From contig NZ_MRTD01000001.1 in assembly GCF_001956295.1 (NCBI RefSeq), forward strand, positions 186,001 through 250,000: DNA of 64,000 nucleotides, given 5' to 3'. Source of the stretch: Paenibacillus sp. FSL A5-0031 (GTDB taxonomy: Bacteria; Bacillota; Bacilli; Paenibacillales; Paenibacillaceae). Of the stretch, positions 8,618 through 19,000 are shown in pieces (positions within the stretch are counted from its first letter, which is position 1; every line of letters starts with the position of its first letter). The notes under the pieces are model-generated. The model made no database searches, was not told the origin of the DNA, and was given only the letters and a program-made list of their open reading frames with translations. A program made the translations under genes and the position numbers.

Positions 8618-11491
8618 GTGGACATCATACAAGTCGAGAAACTGAACGCAAATCTCGTAAAGCTGAAAACTCGTGTGTCGGATGGGCAATGGGGCAAACG
8701 CATCGTTGCGGAATTGGAATATGCGAATCGCGTCTCAAAGGTGATGGGAGGTCAGTATGATGATCTGATCGATCCCGTTGTTATCGATCTGCTGAATACA
8801 TTAGATCAAGAAGGCATCATCGGGGAGCAAACGGTTCGCAGTGCAGAGCAGCGGTTGTCTGAAATGGCAGCAGCAGCGAAGTCGTACCATTTGATTTGTG
8901 CTGCTCATGCCCACTTGGATATGAATTTTCTTTGGGGCTGGGATGAGACGGTGTCCGCGACTCTTAACACGTTCCGAACAATGCTGGATCTGCTGCAGGA
9001 GTATCCTGATTTTCGCTTTTCCCATTCTCAAGCAGCAGCCTATCATATTGTTGAAACCTATGATCCTGAAATGCTAGAAGAAATAAAAGTCCGTGTACAA
9101 GAAGGACGATGGGAAGTAACGGCATCAACTTGGGTTGAAGCGGATAAGAACATGCCAAACGGTGAAAGTATGACTCGGCAGTTCTTATATGCCAAAAACT
9201 ATCTTACACAGTTGTTCGGATTGCAGTTGGATGATTTGCAAATCGATTTTGAGCCGGACACTTTCGGTCATGCGCTTAATGTGCCGGAAACATTGCATCA
9301 CGCGGGCATCAAATATTATTACTATTGCCGCGGTCATAACCATGAGGGACATCACCTCTATCGCTGGATGGCGCCCTCAGGGAGATCGGTAATCGCATAT
9401 AAAGAGCCCCATTGGTACGATTCCCGCATTGAGGGTGAAATGGTGCTTACGGTGCCGGAGTTTTGTGAGAAAACAGGCTTGAATACGATGATGAAAGTAT
9501 ATGGGGTAGGTGATCATGGCGGCGGTCCGACGCGGCGTGACATAGAGCGCATACTTGATATGAAGGAATGGCCGATTTTTCCGACCATTCGCTTCGGAAA
9601 GTACGCAGAATACTTCGCGTTAACAGAGCAAATAGCCGATCAACTTCCGATTGTGCAAAACGAGCTGAACTTTATTTTTACAGGGTGTTACAGCTCGGAA
9701 GCACGTTTGAAACAAGCGAACCGAGTTTCGGAAAACCTGCTGTATGAAGCGGAAGCATTGTCTAGTGTGTCCGCGCTTTGGACTTCGTCCAAGTATTATG
9801 GCAAGCAATTAGAAGACGCTTGGAGAAAAACTTTATTTAATCAATTTCATGATATTTTGCCGGGAACAGGCATTCCAGAAACGCGTGATCATGCACTTGG
9901 AGCGTTTCAAGAAATATCGGCCATGGCTAATAGCAAACGAAGCGCTGCTATGCGCAGTCTTGCTGCGCGCATCGATACCTCACGTTTTCTTGTTGAGGGC
10001 GAGGATTTGAAAGAAAGCTTTTCCGAAGGAGCAGGCGCTGGAGTCGGTGTCAGCATAAAGCATCAGTTTCGAACGGGTGAAAGTGACCGCGGACGCGGGA
10101 AAACACGGATATTTAATGTGTTCAACAGTGCTCCAACCGCACGTAAAGAATTAGCCGAGATTACCATTTGGGATTGGGATGGAAATATCCAAAGCATCGG
10201 TTTCGAAGATGACGAAGGAAATCCGCTTGATTTTCAATTTGTGGATCGTGGATTTGCCGAGCATTGGGGGCACTTTTTCTTGCGTGTATTATTGCCTGTA
10301 AAAGTTCCAGCATTAGGATACAGCACCTATATCATGACGGAAAAAGCAGGAGATATGGCAGCTCTTACGGCAAATGATTTCTATCTCACGGGTCAAAACC
10401 TTCCGCCTGTGGAACTGTATACGTTTGTGCTCGAGAACGAGCTGTTAAAGGCAGTTCTTGATGTGCGAAAGCTTACGATTATTTCATTAATCAATAAAGA
10501 GAATGGACAGCAGCTTATCGATAGCAGCCGACCCGCAGGCGTATTCCGATTCATCGAGGAGGATACTTTTCAAGGAGGTGGCAATGCATGGCTGGTAGGT
10601 CGATACCGCAAAATTGAAGAGCTCACTGAAGGCATCAAAATCGAAAGCAGTGAGTTAGGCAGCAAGCTGCTGAGGCAATCCATTACGTTCAGCGTCCCGT
10701 TTCGAAGATCGAAATTGCAAGTTACGGTATCTCTGGATCAGGGCAGCAGCAGGCTCGATTACAATGTGGAATGTGATTGGCATGAGTACGGGAATGAAAA
10801 GGAATTTACGCCGCAGTTACAGTTTTATGCGCCTTTTGGTTATGAAAGCGATTCCTATCGATACAATATGGCTTTCGGTACGATTGAACGACCTTCACTC
10901 GACTTAGACGTACCTGCCAACAGTTGGGCTCTCGGGGTTCCTTCGAACCATGAGAAGAGTAGAGCAATTATGCTTCTATCGGATTGTAAATATGGTTTCC
11001 GAGGTACGGATCGAGCACTTTCCGTCACACTGCTGCGGGGCTCTTATGGCCCGGATGCTTATCCGAATACAGGGGTTCATCGCATTCGTTTAAGTATTTG
11101 TGTAGTTGATGCTTCTAAAAACCAGCAATTGATTGAACAATCCTCCCATTATCATCTTCCGCTGCAGTACATCTCAGCGGCTGCGAGTAATGGAGATTGG
11201 CCGACAACACAAAGCTTCTTGCAATTAATTGAAGGTACGATTGCCATATCTGCGATCAAGATGCCTGAGGACAATCAAGCTGTTAATCGTTTGATTATTC
11301 GCGTGTATGAAACCGAAGGAAACACATCCTCGGTAAAGCTGGAGTTATGCCGCAAGGTGAGCAAATCTTATTTTGTCGATACGTTAGAACGTCCTCTAGT
11401 TGAAGGGGAAGTATTCATTAATGAATCACAAATAGGTTTTGAGGTTATGGCTTTTGGCGTCGCGAGCCTATGTATTGAATTTGAACAATAA
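8618..11491 (+). CDS. Alpha-mannosidase, glycoside hydrolase family 38
   Basis: A 957-residue GH38 enzyme that releases alpha-linked mannose. AAHAHLDMNFLW (H97, H99, D101) gives zinc ligands and FEPDTFGH gives the nucleophile Asp214. The middle helical domain (DAWRKTLFNQFHDILPGTGI) and a long C-terminal beta domain complete the normal architecture and length. No signal peptide is present, so it acts on imported substrate. The start is uncertain: GTG 8618 abuts the AGGAGA at 8612-8617 with no spacer, no other conventional start lies between the upstream stop and the conserved part, and ATC 8624 would be spaced properly. Confidence 0.9.
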   Translation: MDIIQVEKLNANLVKLKTRVSDGQWGKRIVAELEYANRVSKVMGGQYDDLIDPVVIDLLNTLDQEGIIGEQTVRSAEQRLSEMAAAAKSYHLICAAHAHLDMNFLWGWDETVSATLNTFRTMLDLLQEYPDFRFSHSQAAAYHIVETYDPEMLEEIKVRVQEGRWEVTASTWVEADKNMPNGESMTRQFLYAKNYLTQLFGLQLDDLQIDFEPDTFGHALNVPETLHHAGIKYYYYCRGHNHEGHHLYRWMAPSGRSVIAYKEPHWYDSRIEGEMVLTVPEFCEKTGLNTMMKVYGVGDHGGGPTRRDIERILDMKEWPIFPTIRFGKYAEYFALTEQIADQLPIVQNELNFIFTGCYSSEARLKQANRVSENLLYEAEALSSVSALWTSSKYYGKQLEDAWRKTLFNQFHDILPGTGIPETRDHALGAFQEISAMANSKRSAAMRSLAARIDTSRFLVEGEDLKESFSEGAGAGVGVSIKHQFRTGESDRGRGKTRIFNVFNSAPTARKELAEITIWDWDGNIQSIGFEDDEGNPLDFQFVDRGFAEHWGHFFLRVLLPVKVPALGYSTYIMTEKAGDMAALTANDFYLTGQNLPPVELYTFVLENELLKAVLDVRKLTIISLINKENGQQLIDSSRPAGVFRFIEEDTFQGGGNAWLVGRYRKIEELTEGIKIESSELGSKLLRQSITFSVPFRRSKLQVTVSLDQGSSRLDYNVECDWHEYGNEKEFTPQLQFYAPFGYESDSYRYNMAFGTIERPSLDLDVPANSWALGVPSNHEKSRAIMLLSDCKYGFRGTDRALSVTLLRGSYGPDAYPNTGVHRIRLSICVVDASKNQQLIEQSSHYHLPLQYISAAASNGDWPTTQSFLQLIEGTIAISAIKMPEDNQAVNRLIIRVYETEGNTSSVKLELCRKVSKSYFVDTLERPLVEGEVFINESQIGFEVMAFGVASLCIEFEQ

Positions 11492-11504
11492 GGAGGGTTG
11501 TCCT

Positions 11505-12962
11505 GTGAGTATCGATCAGCAAGCAGAAAAGAATACACAAACCTTAATTTATCCGGTTTATGAACATAATGTAGAACGGATTCTGGATCTGCCGCGAGTC
11601 CGGCATCTGTTCGATGTGTCGGTATTGAGACCACATATGGGCGCCAAAGATGCAATAACGTGGTTCTATGGTCGTCTAGGACAACCGGATGTTGTTATCG
11701 TAGGTATGGGTAATGCCTCGCTAATTCACCCTGTTCGGATTAGGGAAGCAGCCGGCAACACGGGAAGAGCAGCAGCCAAAGAGAAATGTGGTCGTGTGCA
11801 TGTTTCTTTTCAAGCGTTGTGGGATGCCAATATAGCATCCGATCAAGAAGCAGAAGCAATCTCGGCATGGGTGGAAGGTTGGAAACTGGGTACGTATTCC
11901 TTCGATAAATATAAGACGAAGTCAGATAAGCTGGAAATCCCGATCCTTTCTTTCGATGGACAGACCGGTTTGGAGATCCAGGAGGCTATTCGCCAAGGGG
12001 AAATTCATGCTGAAGGTACGATCTGGGCGCGCGATCTTGCGAATGAACCAGCCAACTATTTGCGCCCGTTAGTACTAACGGACAAAGTGATGGAGCGTTT
12101 TGCCGGAACTGGTGTGGAGATTAATGTCTATACTGGCGAGGAGTTGGAGAAGCAAGGTTTTGCCGGCGTAATAGCGGTTGGTAAAGGAAGTGCATATTCG
12201 CCTGCATTTATCGAACTTCGATATTGTACGGATGCGTCAAAACCGCTTACAGCTCTAATTGGCAAAGGAATTACGTTCGACACCGGGGGAATCAGCCTTA
12301 AAAAAGATTACGATATTAGCAGTATGAGGATGGATATGGCCGGAGCGGCAGGTGTGCTTGGAGCGCTGGATATCGTCGTTAAGAGCGGTGCGTCCGCCAA
12401 CATAGCGGTGTTGGTGCCGACTGCAGAGAACGTTATATCAGGGAACAGCTTGCTGCCAAGCGATGTGATAAGATACGCGAACGGCCTTACTGTTCAAGTA
12501 GGCAATACCGATTCGGAAGGCCGACTCATACTCGCTGATGCGTTGATCCATGCTCATCGAATAGGGGCAGTGGAAGCGATCGATATGGCGACGTTAACTT
12601 ACGCTGTCGTCGGCGCACTAGGAACGAAGATTGCAGGTATACTCGGCGACGACGAGTTAGTGGGGTTGTGTAAAAATGCAGGTGAGCCGTTTGGCGAGAA
12701 AGTATGGCAGCTGCCACTCCTAGATGAATACGAATCGTATCTGGATAGCACATATGCCGATGTCTGCAATATTAGCAGCGGTGATGGCGGAGGTGCGATT
12801 TCAGCGGCACTGTTCTTACGCAAGTTTGTCCATCCTTCATTGAAATGGGCACATATCGACATGAATGGTCCAAAAGATTCATCCTCCGCGAGTGGCCAGC
12901 AGGCTATCGGTGCGACTGGTTTCGGCGCGAGAATGTTGGCTTCGTTTGTGATGTCGAGATAA
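11505..12962 (+). CDS. Leucyl aminopeptidase-like M17 metallopeptidase
   Basis: A 485-residue cytosolic M17 aminopeptidase that removes N-terminal residues from peptides using two divalent metals. The key blocks are present: GKGITFDTGGISLKKD near 252-267 (metal-binding Lys and Asp), the MDMAGAAGVLGA segment, and NTDSEGRLILADAL near 333 (Asp, Glu and the Arg that polarises catalysis). GTG 11505 follows AAGGAGGG at 11489-11496. It starts 13 nt after the mannosidase gene and ends at a terminator, so it belongs to the same operon. A peptidase here is unusual and may mean that the substrate carries peptide, as a mannoprotein would. Confidence 0.86.
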   Translation: MSIDQQAEKNTQTLIYPVYEHNVERILDLPRVRHLFDVSVLRPHMGAKDAITWFYGRLGQPDVVIVGMGNASLIHPVRIREAAGNTGRAAAKEKCGRVHVSFQALWDANIASDQEAEAISAWVEGWKLGTYSFDKYKTKSDKLEIPILSFDGQTGLEIQEAIRQGEIHAEGTIWARDLANEPANYLRPLVLTDKVMERFAGTGVEINVYTGEELEKQGFAGVIAVGKGSAYSPAFIELRYCTDASKPLTALIGKGITFDTGGISLKKDYDISSMRMDMAGAAGVLGALDIVVKSGASANIAVLVPTAENVISGNSLLPSDVIRYANGLTVQVGNTDSEGRLILADALIHAHRIGAVEAIDMATLTYAVVGALGTKIAGILGDDELVGLCKNAGEPFGEKVWQLPLLDEYESYLDSTYADVCNISSGDGGGAISAALFLRKFVHPSLKWAHIDMNGPKDSSSASGQQAIGATGFGARMLASFVMSR

Positions 12963-12964
12963 AA

Positions 12965-12990
12965 AGGAGGGTAATCCTCCTCTTTATTTA
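12965..12990 (+). terminator. Terminator after the mannosidase/aminopeptidase operon
   Basis: Stem AGGAGG (12965-12970) with CCTCCT (12976-12981) and loop GTAAT, followed by a T-rich run. Confidence 0.6.
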
Positions 12991-12994
12991 TATT

Positions 12995-13023
12995 TTGTAA
13001 ACGCAAACAAATACATATATAAC
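12995..13023 (+). promoter_or_regulatory. Promoter with overlapping cre site before the giant SLH protein
   Basis: TTGTAA (12995-13000), 17 bp, TATAAC (13018-13023). TGTAAACGCAAACA at 12996-13009 fits the CcpA cre consensus (WTGNAARCGNWWWCAW type) and covers the -35 box. This predicts carbon catabolite repression of the surface protein. Confidence 0.6.
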
Positions 13024-13087
13024 ATTAAACAACAGGTGGGTGAGCGTTGAATTTATTATTCTATCAAATGAATGTAGGAGGTTATTT

Positions 13088-16000
13088 ATGTTACTTATGA
13101 GAAATAAGAGATTGGTTAGCATGATTTTGGTTATGAGTTTGTGGATTAGCTGTATCAGTATCGGTTTTCCTCATGCTATTGCTTATGCTGATGATAGCAG
13201 TCAACCTACGACGATTTCCGGTTTAGTTGGTGAATGGAAATTTGATGAAGTGTCGAAGGATGGCATATCTCCGGACACGTTGAAGCGGAACAATGCTATC
13301 CTTACCGATGCTGCAATAGGAAGCGGCAAGGTAGGAAGAGCTTTATTGTTAAATGGTTATCTTAGTTACGCGACTGTACCGAATCAGAATTTAATAAATA
13401 CAGGCAGCGATTTCTCCATGAGCCTGCTTGTCAATTTCAATTCAACCTATACAAACAGAGACGTTGTTATTGTTCAGCAGCAAGGTGAGGGCGGAGAAAC
13501 ACTGCTATCACGCAGAGCAGATGGTAGATTACAATCCTCTCTTGGCGGAAAAACGACTATCGGAGCAACATTAATTGAGCCTAAAAAGTGGTACCATGTT
13601 GCCATTAGCAGAGAGGGTGACCAGGTTAAGCTTTATGTCAATGGTGCGTTCGAAGCTGCTACGGACGATACGTTATTAGTATCGAATAGTGGTGATTTTC
13701 GGATTGGAGCTGACCGAGAGCCGGAAGTGACAAATGCGTGGCCGGGGCTCATCGACGAATTCAAAATTTATGACAAGGCGCTGACAGATGAGGAAATGAA
13801 ACAGGTTCCGGGTTTTAATTGGCCTATTATTTCGTTAAACGGTCATTCGGAATTGAGTTTATCTTTGAACGATACCTATGTGGAGAGCGGAGCACAAGCA
13901 TTCGATTCAAAGGACGGAGATATTACGGCCGATATTCAAACGACTGGTCTTGTCGATACGAGTAAAGGCGGCATCTACAAGGTGAACTATACAGTAACTA
14001 ACCAAGCAGGAGATTCGGTTACCAAAGTGAGGACTGTAACTGTTATTCCACCAAAAACGTTATCTCGCGCGAGCAGAGTTTTAATTGATAAGGGGCTGCA
14101 AATGCAGACGTGGATGACAACGGATCAATCAGGTCGGAAATACGCTAATGCAGAGGAATGGAAAAACAGTCATTTTACTACGGCTACCTATTACGAATAT
14201 CCGGGCTATAACCAAACGTTCCATAACCAGGTGCCAGAAGCACAATGGTCGTTTGTAAAAGGGGCATTCGGAGATGGCTTGGGAGGCGGCCCGAAAGAAA
14301 AAGATATGACGGGATTTCTGAGTGATGCGCAAAAAGCTAATGTAGATAAGCTGATTACGATATCATTTGGAGATGAAGAAAACTACAACAATGCGATCTT
14401 GAAAACCTTTACGGATTGGTTCAAGCTAAGCCACAAACTTTATCCGGATGTCCTCGCTCACAGCAACCAACAATCGCGTCAATGGCAAAGGGACGATTAT
14501 GAAACGTACATTCGTACGGCCGAACCTGACCTGCTCACTTTCGACGATTATTTATTCTCAACGAGAGGCTCGGACAACAATCTATTTACAACAATCGTCA
14601 ATAACATTAATGACCAAAGAACGATTGCACTGAAAGGATATGACGGAACCGGGCAAAGTCCGATCGCTTTCGGGCAATATTTGCTTGGCTTTAAGACAGG
14701 TGAGATTCCTGCAGATGTAGGTCCATATATTATAACTGAATCTCAAATATATGGCGTTCCGTTCGCCACATTGACGATGGGCGGCAAATGGCTCAGCATG
14801 TTCCGCTGGGAGTATGACAGCAACACTTTCTTGTTTTTTGACAAGGACGGTAAACCTACAAAGCAATATGAGCAATATGCCGAAATGGCAAGGCAAATAA
14901 ACAACCTTGGACCGCATCTTGTACGGCTCAATAGCACAGATGTCTCTATTTTGCCGGGGCAGCATAAGGATTCAAACGGAAGAATCGTTAAAAACCTAAC
15001 ACCTAGAGAAACACCAATATTTGATAAGAATACTCAGCTAAAGCATCCTTATTTAAGGAGCGTAGTTTCGAAAAACTCCAGCGTTCAAGGTGGACTTAAT
15101 GGCGATGTAATGCTTGGTTTTTTTGAACCTCTGCCAGATACAGAGTCGTTTTTCAACTCCACAGACATGGAATATTTTATGGTTATGAATGGACTGACAT
15201 TAGGTAACGGCAAAACGGTGGATCAGCACGGAGAGGGTGCAGATACGGAACAGACGATTACGGTGCAATTAAATCTAGCAAAATACAATAAGGATGCGAT
15301 TAAGAGAGTAAGTAGACTTACAGGAGATCTGGAACCTGTTGAATTGACGCCAATTGGCGGAAACCTCTATCAACTAGAAGTCGTCCTTAACGGGGGAGTA
15401 GCGGATTTATTCCAATTGGATAAAACAAAAGTAAATCTTGACTACATTGCTGCGAATGCTATAAGCCTTCCAGAGACACTTACAATGGATGTAGGAGATA
15501 CGGAAGCAATAGAAGCGGTTGTTTTACCAGCAGGAGCGACCGAGAAGAGTGTTAATTGGTACACATCGAATGAGCAGATCGCGACAGTAGACAACAATGG
15601 AAAAGTAACTGCAATAGCTGGAGGGAAAGCAGTTATTACGGCAATTAGTGTTGATGGCAACAAAAAGGCAACCACTAGCATCACGGTTACTAGTGACGTT
15701 GTTCCTGTAACTGGCATTAAGGTTTCCCCCTCAACCGGAACGCTCTATACGAATGATACGATGAAGCTGACTGCTGAGATCTTACCAAGCAATGCAACGA
15801 ACAAAGCATATGAATGGTTCAGCAGCAACGCTGATGTAGCTGCCGTGGATCAGAGCGGTAAGGTATTTGCGAAATTACCGGGCTCTGCTGAGATTTCGGC
15901 CAGAACATTAGACGGAGGATTTGTCGCTAAAAGTACAATAACGGTGTTGGATGCAAACAGCGAAGCGTCATTGTCGGAGTTAGTCGTTAGTGGAGGAAAA

Positions 16001-19000
16001 GAGAACATTGTTTTTCATAGCGAAATCTACGATTATACAACAAGGGTTAATACAAAAGTAGATGCCATTACGATTCAGCCACGGCTGAAAAACAAAAAAG
16101 GCACGATGACAGTTAACGATATTCCTGTCGTCAGCGGACAGAAGATTACAGCGAAGCTGCCGATGGGCAATAGTAAGATCGTATTCGTTACCAAAGCAGC
16201 GGATGGCATGACAACAAAAACCTATACGCTAACGGTAAAACGAAACAAGAATGTAGCGCTTGAAGCTACGGTTGTAAGTGCGACATATTTGAATAAAGAT
16301 GGAGAGCCAGCTAACTTAATTAGAAATGATTACGATAACTCAAGTGAGCATTCTCCGCTCAAGTTTGCTGACGGGGATGAGGAGACGTATTTCCAAAGTG
16401 CTGCTATTACAAACCTGAACCCAAAAGGTGAGTTTAATCCTGCGCATCGGATTATGCTGCAATGGGACGACGATAATCTTCAAGATTTTAATAAACTAGT
16501 TCTTGTCGTCAATAATGCACAGCAGCAAGGTATAACCGTCATCGATACTGAAACTTCTGTAAATGGCACCACATGGCAGGAGCTTAATGCTAAAGCCTAT
16601 AAACCGACATGGCAGACAGATAGTCCAGACATTTACGAGAGTGTAACCATTGATCTTCCCAATTATAAGGAATATTACGGTGAAGGTTATAAAGGGTTGA
16701 AAGGCATTTATTTGCTGCTATGGGCAGCGAATTTAAATGCCGATCATAAATATGCGATCAGCGAGTTTGAGCTTTACAATGAGCAGGAGGCAGCAGAGCC
16801 TGTTGAACTGACTTTAGGCGAAATACCTGGCACTGATCCTGAGAATTCCGTAATTGCTGATTGGGTATTTTCCCAAGCAAATGTGCAGCCCGGAACATCT
16901 ATCGAAGCAGGCAATTTGGTTATAAAAGATAGGAGCGGCATGGGCAATGATCTTAAAATGGCCGTTGCTGGAACTCCGGGAGACAATAGGCTGTCATTTA
17001 CTGAAGACGGTGCTCTTGATTTTGCAAATGATAAAAAAGATGGCCAATATTTGACGACAGTAGCAGGCGCACCAATCAATAGGGAAAGCTTCGATAAAGG
17101 TTTTACGATTGAGGCAGAGTTTAAGCTTGGCTCCAGAATTAATAACTGGATGGGAATTTTGACCCGTCAAGGGAATAACACTTTTGATCCAGGGGAACAG
17201 GAGCCGCTATCAACGCTCTCCATTTCAAGCATTCGCGAAGTTCAATGGGCAAGTACGCATGGGAACTCGAGCTCGAACGAGATCCAATCGAACTGGTCGA
17301 ACTCACTTTCAGCTATTAAAGCTTGGGCACAGTCAGATGGCTATACACACGTTGCAATTGTGAATGATGGCTCAAAGACTCGATTATTCCTAAATGGTGT
17401 AGAATCCATTCGCAATCCTGAAACGGACGAAATCATAAATGGAATCGCAGCCGAAGCGGGCATGGGGTGGAATGTCGGAGCTTATGAGTGGGATAAAGCG
17501 CCAAGCAGTCTCTTTTTAGGGAAAATCAAACATATCAGGGTCTCCAGTAAAGCTTTGGAGAATGACCAATTCATTAAAACGGAGTTCAATTATAAGGTAG
17601 ATTACGGGACTAATAATGATCTTCCGATGTTTGCACAAGATACGTATACGTTTGCGATCATTCCAGATCCACAGTATGTGGTGCAATCCAAACCGGAAAT
17701 TCTTGAGAAGCAGCTACAGTTTATTGCAGACAATTATGTTAGCAAGAATATTGCGATGACTGTAAATGTTGGCGACACGACACAAAGCAGTGCAGCCAAG
17801 GAATGGGCTTCTGCCGATAAGGCCTATAAGATTTTAGATCAAGCTAATGTGCCTTATATTGTTACTCGCGGCAATCACGATTTGAATGGCTCTGGCTATC
17901 TGGATACCATGGGCCCCAATAGATTTGCTGGCACGGAACATTTCAAGGGCGCTTCGCCTTCGGGATTAAGCACCTACTCGATCATTACAGCCGGCAGCTA
18001 CAAGTATATGTTCCTTGCGGTAGACTCAGTGGGGAACAATTCGAGTAATACAAAAGAAAGAGACTGGGCCAAAACGGTGCTTAATGAGAACCCGAAAATG
18101 CCAACCGTCATCTTCTCGCATAATATTATGACGATCGATGGGAATGGCCAAGTAAGCGAAGGCGGTCAGGGCAGCTTATTTTGGCGAGACCTTGTCGAGA
18201 ACTATGATCAAGTATTCATGATGGTAGGCGGACATATTAGCGGTGCTGGTCTGAATGTGAAGAAGAAGGCTAATGGAAATGAAGTCTTGCAAGTGTTAAC
18301 TGACTATCAATCGGATATCGCTGGCGGCAACGGTTGGACATCTTTTTTTGAATTTGATGAAAAGTCAAAGGAGATTCGTGTGAAGACGTTCTCGCCATAT
18401 GTTGATAGCATTCCGGTAGGGGAGCGTTCATACCTGGACACGAAATTCTTGATTGGTCCCGGAGATATGTACAACATTCCCTTTGATTTCAGCAGCAGAT
18501 TTCGTTTTGCAAAAAATGATGTCGTTGATGTCGTCACTCCCGACGTGACAAACGACAAAGGTTTAATTAACTTAGTGCCTAAAGTTGATGCTAGAACGGG
18601 AGAAGCAAAGGCCGTGGTTGAAGAGCGAGACTGGAACAAAGCGCTTAGCACATCTTCAGCTGATGATGATGGTGTGAAAACGGTTAAAGTCGAGGTGCAG
18701 AAAGCGGATAAAGCAAAAGCGTATGTCGTTGAGCTTCCGAAAGCAGCACTCCATTCTGATCTAGCGACGCATTTGATCGAGATAACGACTGCAATTGGAA
18801 CAATAACGATACCTGCCAATATGCTAAGCGGACAGGATTTGTCCGGAGCGAAGACGGTTGCGCTAGTTATTGCGAGCGTAGATAAAACATCGCTTGATCC
18901 AGCTTTACAGGAACAGATTGGCGATAGACCAATTATTGAGGTTGATGTGTATATCGATGGAGCTAAGGTTGCTTGGAGCAATCCACACGCTCGAGTGAAA

